A DNA stretch of 8,956 bases from Nitrosarchaeum sp. (GTDB taxonomy: Archaea; Thermoproteota; Nitrososphaeria; Nitrososphaerales; Nitrosopumilaceae): the NCBI GenBank assembly GCA_009697485.1, contig SICY01000023.1:1-8956 (forward strand), read 5' to 3'. Under the pieces are notes generated by a model. That model searched no databases, was not told the DNA's origin, and worked only from the letters and a program-made list of their open reading frames with translations. Within the stretch, counting starts at the first letter, position 1. Each line of letters starts with the position of its first letter. This document shows, piece by piece, positions 1 to 5,978 of this stretch. Made by a program: the position numbers and the translations under genes.

Positions 1-424
1 GGCTATTTCTAATGTTTTTTAATGCTTTTAGTGCATTAGGAAAAAAGAATAATGCATACTGACATGTTACTATATCAAATTCATGAGAAAAACTAAATTT
101 TTCAGCATCAATATTTACAAAATCTACATTAGATTTTAATCCATTCCATTTCTTTGCAATTTTAATTGCAGAAACTGAGGCATCTGCTCCAACAACATAT
201 CCAGAATTTCCAACTTTATCTCTAATTTTTTTTGTGACCACTCCAGTACCACATGCAAGATCTAAAACACTATTACCTTTACTCACATTAACTAGCTGAA
301 CTAATTTGGAAGTACTCTGAAATGGACCCTCACTTACACTTGCCCATCTTTTATGGTATCGTGGTGCTATTTCGTTCCATATTTTCATATTCCTTTGCTT
401 ATACTCTATATGACTGAATTTCAC
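1..424 (-). CDS. SAM-dependent class I methyltransferase (partial, C-terminus beyond window edge)
   Basis: Translating the minus strand gives an open frame running off base 1. It contains VLDLACGTGVVT, the glycine-rich SAM-binding motif I of Rossmann-fold methyltransferases, then VVGADAS (the acidic strand-2 end that binds the SAM ribose) and DIVTCQYALFFF (motif IV region). The upstream stretch IWNEIAPRYHKRW is typical of UbiE/MenG-like methyltransferases, but the substrate cannot be read from the sequence. Two starts are possible: GTG at 424, used here, or an in-frame ATG at 388 with AAAGG only a few bases before it. A TAA lies upstream in frame before the GTG. The gene follows the 55-residue ORF in the same direction with a 27-base gap. 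It could be the last cistron of the CoA operon, or have its own promoter at the TATA-like box at 445-453. Confidence 0.85.
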   Translation of the reverse strand, partial: MKFSHIEYKQRNMKIWNEIAPRYHKRWASVSEGPFQSTSKLVQLVNVSKGNSVLDLACGTGVVTKKIRDKVGNSGYVVGADASVSAIKIAKKWNGLKSNVDFVNIDAEKFSFSHEFDIVTCQYALFFFPNALKALKNIRNS

Positions 425-444
425 TATGTCTTTGTTAATTTATG

Positions 445-453
445 ATATATTTT
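445..453 (-). promoter_or_regulatory. Possible TATA box for a leaderless methyltransferase transcript
   Basis: Read on the minus strand this is AAAATATAT, centred about 25 bases upstream of the GTG at 424. That spacing fits an archaeal TATA box driving a transcript that starts at the start codon. It overlaps the stop codon of the 55-residue ORF. The surroundings are very AT-rich, so a chance match is quite possible. Confidence 0.3.
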
Positions 454-619
454 ATGTAATCTCTTTGAAATCAGATTGAATAGTTCTTCCTGTTTCATGA
501 AAATATTTATGTTCAATTTCTTTTAATTTTTCTGATATTTTTTTATTTTGGACTTTTTTTACCTTTAATTTAATTTCTTTATACTCTGCAACAAGTCTTC
601 TAATTTCCGATTTTTTCAT
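452..619 (-). CDS. Small lysine-rich hypothetical protein (55 aa), coupled to CoaBC
   Basis: I do not recognise this gene. A minus-strand ATG at 619 opens a 55-codon frame ending in TAA at 452-454. The product begins MKKSEIRRLVAEYKEIKLKV and ends GRTIQSDFKEIT. It is highly charged (K/E-rich), probably mostly helical or a short coiled coil over residues 4-42, with no cysteines, signal peptide or membrane segment. The ATG lies one base after the TAA stop of coaBC, in the arrangement TAA-A-ATG, which strongly suggests translation coupled to the upstream gene. No other open frame occupies this stretch, and coding here removes what would otherwise be a gap of almost 200 bases in a compact operon. 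A role as a partner of CoaBC or of the downstream methyltransferase is speculation from position only. Confidence 0.7.
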   Translation of the reverse strand: MKKSEIRRLVAEYKEIKLKVKKVQNKKISEKLKEIEHKYFHETGRTIQSDFKEIT

Positions 620-620
620 T

Positions 621-1913
621 TTAAGTTTTTAGTCGTTGCTCTATTTCTTTTCTGATAAATTTAGCAATTTTTTCTTTTTTTATCCATCCTGAAGAAATTA
701 CTTTATGTGAATCTATGACTAATACTTCATTACTTTCAGGATTTTTTCTATATCTAATTGAACCTATATCGTTTGCAACGATCATATCTGCAGCTGATTC
801 ATTCATTTTCTTTCTAGATAGTGTAATTAACTTATTTTTTGAAAGATTTGTCTCTGCTTTGAAACCAACCAAAAAAACGTTTTTTTGATATTTTTTAATC
901 TGATCAATGATTTTTGGTGCTTTCTTGAGGCTAATTTTTATTTTATTTTTGATACTTTTTATTTTATTTTTACTAGGATTTTCTGGAGTATAATCTGATA
1001 TGGCAGCTGCCATTATTACTATATCAAATTCTTTACACATCTCTTTTTTCACAACATCGAACATTTCTTTACTTGTAGAAATTTTAATTATTTTTGCACC
1101 CTTTGGTGGTTTTTCAATTCCATGACCATAAACTAATGTGACTTTAGCTCCTGAAGAAATTAATTCTGAAGCCAACAATACACCAGTTTTTCCTGAACTT
1201 TGATTTGTAATTACACGAATAGGATCAATATACTCAATTGTTGGTCCCGCAGTCATTAACACTTTTTTATTTTTTAAAATAGATGAAAATCCAAATTTTC
1301 TTAATACATACTCTAAAACATCTTCTGGTTCAGATGCTTTTGCTTTTCCTTCAATCATTTGTGGTGTTAGGAATTCAATTTTATTTTTTAAAAATTCCAC
1401 ATTCTTTTTTACAGCTGCATTATCATACATGGCTGCATGCATGGCAAGACACATCAAAATTGGAATCTTTGATCCAAATCCTACTGTAAGAACTGTTGAT
1501 ATTGGTGTATCATCAATACCGTTAGCTAATTTTCCAAGTGTATTTGCAGTAGCTGGATAGACTATGATAAGATCTGATTGATTATAATCTGCTAATTTGA
1601 TATGTTCTAATTCTCCTGTTAATTTTGTTATAACTTCGTTTCCAGTTGCCCACTTGAAATAATCCGGCTGTACTAGTTTTGTAACTGCATCACTTGTAAC
1701 ACAGGTCACATCAGCACCATGTCTCATTAGTAATCTTGCTAACTCAATTGCTTTGTATGCTGCAACACTTCCTGCAACACAAAGAACAATTTTTTTCTCA
1801 GAGAGTTCAACACCATAAGAACCTACAATATCTAATGAAGGATGATTCTTTTTCTTGATAATTTTCTTTTTAGCTACCAATTCGTTCTCGTAATTTTTTA
1901 AACTCATTATCAT
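621..1913 (-). CDS. coaBC: Bifunctional phosphopantothenoylcysteine decarboxylase / phosphopantothenate-cysteine ligase
   Basis: The enzyme joins cysteine to 4'-phosphopantothenate (CoaB) and then decarboxylates the product to 4'-phosphopantetheine with bound FMN (CoaC); it is cytoplasmic. The CoaC flavoprotein domain covers about residues 40-205: VAGSVAAYK near 46-54, a histidine in GELEHIKLA (H104) matching the catalytic His of the family, PATANT at 120-125 (the PASANT-type motif) and AMHAAMY at 157-163. The CoaB domain covers about 215-425: AGPTIEYIDPIRVITN, with N237 in NQSSGKTG, the lysine-rich KISLKKAPK at 326-334 and GFKAET at 350-355. The catalytic-flap cysteine of bacterial CoaC is replaced by a GKAKAS stretch at 189-194, as I recall for some archaeal homologues. 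Starting at ATG 1913 gives a 44-base overlap with panB and a lysine-rich leader. ATG at 1907 or TTG at 1880 (11-base overlap) are alternatives. Length 430 aa is slightly above the usual 400 or so because of this leader. Confidence 0.95.
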   Translation of the reverse strand: MIMSLKNYENELVAKKKIIKKKNHPSLDIVGSYGVELSEKKIVLCVAGSVAAYKAIELARLLMRHGADVTCVTSDAVTKLVQPDYFKWATGNEVITKLTGELEHIKLADYNQSDLIIVYPATANTLGKLANGIDDTPISTVLTVGFGSKIPILMCLAMHAAMYDNAAVKKNVEFLKNKIEFLTPQMIEGKAKASEPEDVLEYVLRKFGFSSILKNKKVLMTAGPTIEYIDPIRVITNQSSGKTGVLLASELISSGAKVTLVYGHGIEKPPKGAKIIKISTSKEMFDVVKKEMCKEFDIVIMAAAISDYTPENPSKNKIKSIKNKIKISLKKAPKIIDQIKKYQKNVFLVGFKAETNLSKNKLITLSRKKMNESAADMIVANDIGSIRYRKNPESNEVLVIDSHKVISSGWIKKEKIAKFIRKEIEQRLKT

Positions 1914-2709
1914 CCATTGAAAACCAATTCTCTTGAGCAGGAAACGTGCCTAATTCTACATCATTTTTATAATTTTCAAGTGCTTTTACAATATCCTCAG
2001 ATAAATTCAAGTATCTTTTTGCAAATCTTGGTTTGATTTTTTCAAACATGCCCAACAAATCTTGTACAACTAATACCTGACCATTACAACCAACACCTGA
2101 GCCAATTCCAATAGTAGGTACACTGATAGTTTCAGAAATTATTTGTGCAACTTCATGACTTATCATTTCTAATGCAATACTGAATACACCTGCTTCTTCA
2201 AGCTCTTTTGCATCTTCAATTAGTTTTATTGCAGTATCTTTTGTTCTTCCTTGTACTTTGTATCCTTCTGATAACATTGTTGTTTGTGGTTGTAAACCAA
2301 TATGACCCATTACTGGAATTCCAACATCAACAATTGCACTGATCGTTTCTGACATAGAAATTCCCCCCTCAAGTTTCACTGCATCAGCTCCTGCTTTTAT
2401 TAATCTCCCTGAATTTTTTATTGCATCTTCAATACTTGCTTGATATGACATAAATGGTAAATCTGCAACCAACAAAGAATTTTTTCTTGCCCTACTTACT
2501 GCTTCTGTAAACATACACATTTGATCCATTGTTACAGGAATAGTATTTTCATAACCAAGCATTACCATTCCTGCACTATCTCCAACAAGTAGTATATCTA
2601 TTCCAGATTTGTCACATAATGATGCAAGTGTATAATCATAACTCGTAATTGCTGAGATTTTTTTTCCATCTTTTTTCATTTTAATAATATCATAAACTGA
2701 TTTATGCAA
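1870..2709 (-). CDS. panB: 3-methyl-2-oxobutanoate hydroxymethyltransferase (ketopantoate synthesis)
   Basis: PanB transfers a hydroxymethyl group from 5,10-methylene-tetrahydrofolate (or the archaeal pterin equivalent) to 2-oxoisovalerate, giving ketopantoate, the first committed step towards pantoate. The protein is 279 aa, a TIM-barrel length normal for the family. Metal and substrate residues are visible: D44 in LVGDSAG, D83 in VADLPF, E114 in VKLEGG, and the catalytic glutamate E181 in IALEMIS. HIGLQPQ at 136-142 is also typical. The start is TTG at 2709, chosen because it gives an N-terminus that aligns almost residue for residue with E. coli PanB up to the ITxYDY motif. GAGG at 2717-2720 serves as a ribosome-binding site about 7 bases upstream. 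The TTG overlaps the end of the phosphopantothenate synthetase gene by 8 bases. Confidence 0.96.
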   Translation of the reverse strand: MHKSVYDIIKMKKDGKKISAITSYDYTLASLCDKSGIDILLVGDSAGMVMLGYENTIPVTMDQMCMFTEAVSRARKNSLLVADLPFMSYQASIEDAIKNSGRLIKAGADAVKLEGGISMSETISAIVDVGIPVMGHIGLQPQTTMLSEGYKVQGRTKDTAIKLIEDAKELEEAGVFSIALEMISHEVAQIISETISVPTIGIGSGVGCNGQVLVVQDLLGMFEKIKPRFAKRYLNLSEDIVKALENYKNDVELGTFPAQENWFSMDDNEFKKLRERIGS

Positions 2710-3472
2710 TATATAGCCTCCTTGTTAGATTATCTCTAATTTCAACAATATTATCTGAGAGATTTTTTTTGTTATTAAAATCATGAACAATTTTTTCAAG
2801 TATTTTCTTATTCTTGTTTGATAATTTTTTACATGTTATAGTTAACAAATCCATTGCTCGTGTAACATTATCTACTATTGTTATGTTGGCAGTTTGTGAA
2901 GTTCTTGAAAGTGGATTTAGATCAAATGTTATGACTGTTTTTCCCGCTCTTCTTAATGCCATAGTTCTATCACCATCTTCTAGTGGAACAATCACCACAT
3001 CCGCTGCAAAAATCCCATTTTTATCAACTATTCTTCTTGCTGAATCTAATCCTGGTAATGTAGTTGATGAATTACGATTTGTACCTAAAATCTCCTTCGC
3101 ACCGCTCTTTTTGAGAGTCTTTATGATATTCTGTTTTCGTTTCTCATTAGCATAAAACAGGTTTACTTCAATTTTTGCCCTTGATGTGTTGGCAAGTCTA
3201 ACTATTTCTTTTGGACATAATGCAACAATGTTACCATTGACAGAGATTACAGGTGAATCTGCCAAAAGAATTTGTGCAGCAGCTGCTTTGATTGCTAGTT
3301 TTGCAATCCTGCTTGTTTTTTCACCAAGTAAATAATCAAAAGCTTCTCCTCTACCATGTGCTAAGAGACCTTCTTTAGCTACTAACCCCTGATCAAATCC
3401 AGTAACAAGTTTTTCTCGGATTAAAAGAGACTTTGCTCTAGGATGAGATTTTGGAATTAAAGACATCAACAT
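2702..3472 (-). CDS. 4-phosphopantoate-beta-alanine ligase (archaeal phosphopantothenate synthetase)
   Basis: This is the archaeal phosphopantothenate synthetase (PPS, formerly DUF137). It condenses 4-phosphopantoate with beta-alanine using ATP to make 4'-phosphopantothenate, replacing bacterial PanC plus PanK. The 256-residue length matches the family. Visible family stretches are IPKSHPRAKSL (6-16), GRGEAFDYLLGEKT (40-53), SVNGNIVAL (77-85), TNRNSSTTLPGLDSA (131-145), PLEDGDRT (163-170) and FDLNPLSRTSQTA (183-195), ending with DNVTRA. The gene begins 4 bases after the pantoate kinase stop and overlaps panB by 8 bases, so it lies inside the CoA operon. ATG at 3472 is followed two codons later by another ATG at 3466; either could start translation. 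Confidence 0.95.
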   Translation of the reverse strand: MLMSLIPKSHPRAKSLLIREKLVTGFDQGLVAKEGLLAHGRGEAFDYLLGEKTSRIAKLAIKAAAAQILLADSPVISVNGNIVALCPKEIVRLANTSRAKIEVNLFYANEKRKQNIIKTLKKSGAKEILGTNRNSSTTLPGLDSARRIVDKNGIFAADVVIVPLEDGDRTMALRRAGKTVITFDLNPLSRTSQTANITIVDNVTRAMDLLTITCKKLSNKNKKILEKIVHDFNNKKNLSDNIVEIRDNLTRRLYIA

Positions 3473-3476
3473 TTAA

Positions 3477-4391
3477 TTAATTACTAAGTACTCTTGCTCC
3501 CAGATTATCTAATTCTGATCTTATGATTATTCCTTCAGGGTATTTTTCTAAAATTTGTAGAACATATTTTTCTTTTTCTTTTGGTATCATTGTAAATATA
3601 GTTTCACCAAAGAGTGCAACACCACATTTTATTCCATTTGCAGCTAATTCTTGAATTAAATTTTCCATTCTCAAAGTCATTACTTGAACATATTTTGCAA
3701 ATTCCAAAGACATATCCTGAAAATGTTCATAATTCTTTGATTCTAATAATTTGTTTACCATTTTTCCACCAAGACCATTAATTTGAGAAAGACGTTCTTT
3801 GATGAACTTATTTGTTGAAATTGGTGAAAAACAAATCATAATTATGGAAATATCTTTTGTGTTGATTTTTTCTACTTGACCTATTCCTGGCGCTCCTGGT
3901 TTAACTCTTATTTCAAAACCCCCATGATATGATGCCAAAACATCACCTAATCCTGTCTTGCAATTTATCTCTGCATTATGTGCAATCTGGCCAATAGCTG
4001 TCTGATCTAATCTTGTTTTAAGTGCATGATCTAGTGCATATGATAATGATAATGCAACAGCACTGCTAGAACCTAAACCATACCCAACTGGTATGGTGAT
4101 CTCATGTTGAATATCAAAAAATATATTTTCAAAATTTCCAAGCTTCAGAAATTCATTTAACACATATTCTGAAACATCTGTCTTATCTGATTGATAGCCT
4201 ACAGTAGTAATTCTAAAGTTAGAATTTTGATTAATTCTCGGTAAAATATTGATATGGGTAGTGACTCCTTCTCTAATTGAAAATCCTGCTCCCATGGAAC
4301 CTAATTTTTCAGGATTTTTTTGATTATTTTCCTCTAAGTAAGCTTTGAAAAAACCTGTAATGTGTGCAGGACAAAATGCTGTTGCCTTCAT
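3477..4391 (-). CDS. Pantoate kinase (archaeal PoK, GHMP kinase family)
   Basis: Pantoate kinase phosphorylates pantoate with ATP to 4-phosphopantoate, the substrate of the next enzyme in the operon; the pair PoK and PPS is the archaeal alternative to PanC and PanK. The 304-residue protein has the GHMP kinase layout: an N-terminal substrate region (CPAHITGFFKAY), motif 2 PVGYGLGSSSAVALS at 101-115 forming the phosphate-binding loop, and GLGDVLASYHGG at 147-158. Assignment to PoK rather than another GHMP kinase (homoserine, mevalonate or shikimate kinase) rests on the N-terminal CPAHITG motif and on the adjacent PPS gene. It is the first gene of the operon. Its ATG at 4391 lies 27 bases from a TATA-like box and lacks an obvious ribosome-binding site, so it is probably read from a leaderless mRNA. 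Confidence 0.94.
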   Translation of the reverse strand: MKATAFCPAHITGFFKAYLEENNQKNPEKLGSMGAGFSIREGVTTHINILPRINQNSNFRITTVGYQSDKTDVSEYVLNEFLKLGNFENIFFDIQHEITIPVGYGLGSSSAVALSLSYALDHALKTRLDQTAIGQIAHNAEINCKTGLGDVLASYHGGFEIRVKPGAPGIGQVEKINTKDISIIMICFSPISTNKFIKERLSQINGLGGKMVNKLLESKNYEHFQDMSLEFAKYVQVMTLRMENLIQELAANGIKCGVALFGETIFTMIPKEKEKYVLQILEKYPEGIIIRSELDNLGARVLSN

Positions 4392-4412
4392 TAATTTCAG
4401 TTTAAATTTTAC

Positions 4413-4424
4413 ATAAAATATAAG
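4413..4424 (-). promoter_or_regulatory. Probable TATA box of the CoA biosynthesis operon
   Basis: Read on the minus strand this is CTTATATTTTAT. Its core TATATTTT is centred 27 bases upstream of the pantoate kinase ATG at 4391. That is the normal archaeal distance from TATA box to transcription start, so the mRNA would begin at or very near the ATG. It sits in the 65-base gap shared with the divergent regulator gene. For that gene I see only a weaker AT-rich run at 4432-4446 and no convincing box. Confidence 0.55.
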
Positions 4425-4456
4425 AATATGGCTTAAATTAATTAAATCAGTATAAA

Positions 4457-5437
4457 TTGACTAAATTTATTCGACGCCTACAAAGGATTGGTAGTAGCAT
4501 CCTAGTTTCATTACCTAAAGAATGGGTAGTTGCCAATAATCTAGATAAAAGTAATGAAGTTGAGCTAGAAACTGGGCAAGATACAATCTCAATTTCTGCA
4601 AACAAAGAAATGCGTCCTACAAAAGAACTTGTAATTTCATATCCATTACCTAAAGATGAAAATATTGTAGCTGACATTACTGGAGCTTATCTTTTAGGAT
4701 ATGACATTATACAAATTACTTCAAAATCAATCATACCTGGTGAGGATAGAGAAAAAATACGAAACTCAATGAGACGATTAGTTGGTATGGAGATCATTGA
4801 AGAAGATGCTTCAAATATTAACATGCAATTTCTTTTAGACGCTACAACTCTAAATCCAGAAAAAATTCTAAAAAGAATGAGTTCCATTGCACTTGGAATG
4901 TATGATGATGTATCAAATGGATTAATTTTAGATGATAAATCTAATTTACAAACATTATCAAAAAGAGATGTTGAGGTTAACAGACAATATTTTCTTCTAG
5001 TACGTTTAATCAGGAGTACGCTTGTTGATAAAAAATTAGCTAATGTATTTAATTTAGAAAATATTGATATTTTAGATTACAGAGTAGCTGCTAACCTTTT
5101 AGAAAATGCAGGTGATACAATAGTTGAACTTGCTAATTTTATTTACAATTCCTCCTTATCCAATGAACATCTGAAGAAAATTTTTGTTGTAGTACAAAAT
5201 TTTAATGTACTTGCAGAAAAATCTATTGATGCTTTTACCAAACCTGATAGACGATTAGCCATAGAAGCTATATCATTACATAAAAAATATCAAGAAAATC
5301 TTTCTAAACTAAGAACTACAATAGGAAATAAAAAACAAATTCCTATTGATCTTCTTGATCTTGTTTATATGTTTGAGCGAATTGCAAAATCTTGGGCTGA
5401 CGTTGCAGATCTTGTACAGCCTATTTACAATAAATAA
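4457..5437 (+). CDS. AbrB/SpoVT-type DNA-binding domain fused to PhoU-like helical domain; probable phosphate-related regulator
   Basis: Residues 2-48 (FIRRLQRIGSSILVSLPKEWV, then LDKSNEVELETGQDTISI) match the swapped-hairpin AbrB/MazE fold of the archaeal PhoU-regulator family. Residues about 70-125 form a linker. The rest is helical with two PhoU-like three-helix units at about 130-230 and 235-322. NLLENAGDTIVELANFI (213-229) and MFERIAKSWADVADLV (305-320) are the helices that carry the E-x-x-x-D metal motif in PhoU. The first keeps E216 and D220; in the second the expected aspartate is K311. PhoU proteins normally tune PstSCAB transport and signalling; the AbrB head suggests direct transcriptional control. 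No pst genes are visible here. The TTG at 4457 is the only start, since a stop at 4439-4441 closes the frame upstream. The stop abuts that of the convergent Nudix gene. Confidence 0.88.
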   Translation: MTKFIRRLQRIGSSILVSLPKEWVVANNLDKSNEVELETGQDTISISANKEMRPTKELVISYPLPKDENIVADITGAYLLGYDIIQITSKSIIPGEDREKIRNSMRRLVGMEIIEEDASNINMQFLLDATTLNPEKILKRMSSIALGMYDDVSNGLILDDKSNLQTLSKRDVEVNRQYFLLVRLIRSTLVDKKLANVFNLENIDILDYRVAANLLENAGDTIVELANFIYNSSLSNEHLKKIFVVVQNFNVLAEKSIDAFTKPDRRLAIEAISLHKKYQENLSKLRTTIGNKKQIPIDLLDLVYMFERIAKSWADVADLVQPIYNK

Positions 5438-5953
5438 CTAATACAATTTCTTTTTGGCAGCATATGTCAATACCGCACAAATTGTTTTTGAATCCTGAAT
5501 TTTTCCATTTTTTATCATTGAAATCACTTTTTCAAGGTCTATCTTTACAACAGATAATATTTCATCTTCATCTAGCTTCAAGTCTGCAATTTTCTTTAGT
5601 CCTGAGGCTACAAAGCAGTGAATAGCCTCAGTGTTGTAGCCTATAGATGGATAGTATGTGATTAACGGTGTCATTTTTTTAGCTCTATACCCAGTTTCTT
5701 CTTCTAATTCTCTAAATGCACATTTCTTTGGGTCTTCTCTTTTTTCTAGCGTCCCTGCAGGAATCTCAATTACATATCCATGAGGAAATCTATGTTGTTT
5801 TACAAGGATTACTTTGTTATTTTCATCAAATGCTAACATTGCAGCTGCCCCTCTATGCTCTATCATCTCTCGTTTTACTTTTCTACCCTCAATTACTAAA
5901 TCATAAACACTCAAACCTAAAATTTTACCCTCATAGATCTTTTTCTTTTTCAT
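5438..5953 (-). CDS. Nudix hydrolase, ADP-ribose pyrophosphatase-like
   Basis: The 171-residue protein contains a perfect Nudix box, GX5EX7REUXEEXGU, at residues 67-89 (GTLEKRE, then RELEEETGY). This is the Mg-binding catalytic helix that hydrolyses nucleoside diphosphates linked to another group. The preceding VIEIPAG and following YPSIGYNTEAIHCF resemble the ADP-ribose pyrophosphatase subgroup (NudF-like), in which a glutamate after the SPG-like turn helps catalysis; E109 fits. The likely reaction is ADP-ribose to AMP and ribose 5-phosphate, but Nudix substrates are hard to call from sequence. The gene lies 25 bases after the stop of the Lrp-type regulator. That gap contains an AT-rich stretch about 27 bases before the ATG, so it may be co-transcribed or have its own leaderless promoter. 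Confidence 0.92.
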   Translation of the reverse strand: MKKKKIYEGKILGLSVYDLVIEGRKVKREMIEHRGAAAMLAFDENNKVILVKQHRFPHGYVIEIPAGTLEKREDPKKCAFRELEEETGYRAKKMTPLITYYPSIGYNTEAIHCFVASGLKKIADLKLDEDEILSVVKIDLEKVISMIKNGKIQDSKTICAVLTYAAKKKLY

Positions 5954-5978
5954 ACCTACTTCTACATTTTATTATTAT

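Noticed and set aside
535..565. T-rich runs resembling plus-strand terminators
   Set aside because: They are the complement of lysine codons in the 55-residue minus-strand gene, and no plus-strand gene ends nearby.
1283..1489. 68-codon plus-strand open frame within coaBC
   Set aside because: Antisense shadow with low-complexity, Leu/Phe/His-rich translation and no family features.
2814..3155. 113-codon plus-strand open frame opposite the phosphopantothenate synthetase gene
   Set aside because: It is fully antisense to a well-conserved enzyme gene, has no recognisable domain or ribosome-binding site, and is explained by codon bias of the opposite strand.
4447..4887. Two minus-strand open frames of 76 and 66 codons opposite the AbrB-PhoU gene
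   Set aside because: They lie antisense to clear AbrB and linker coding sequence, and their translations show no motif.
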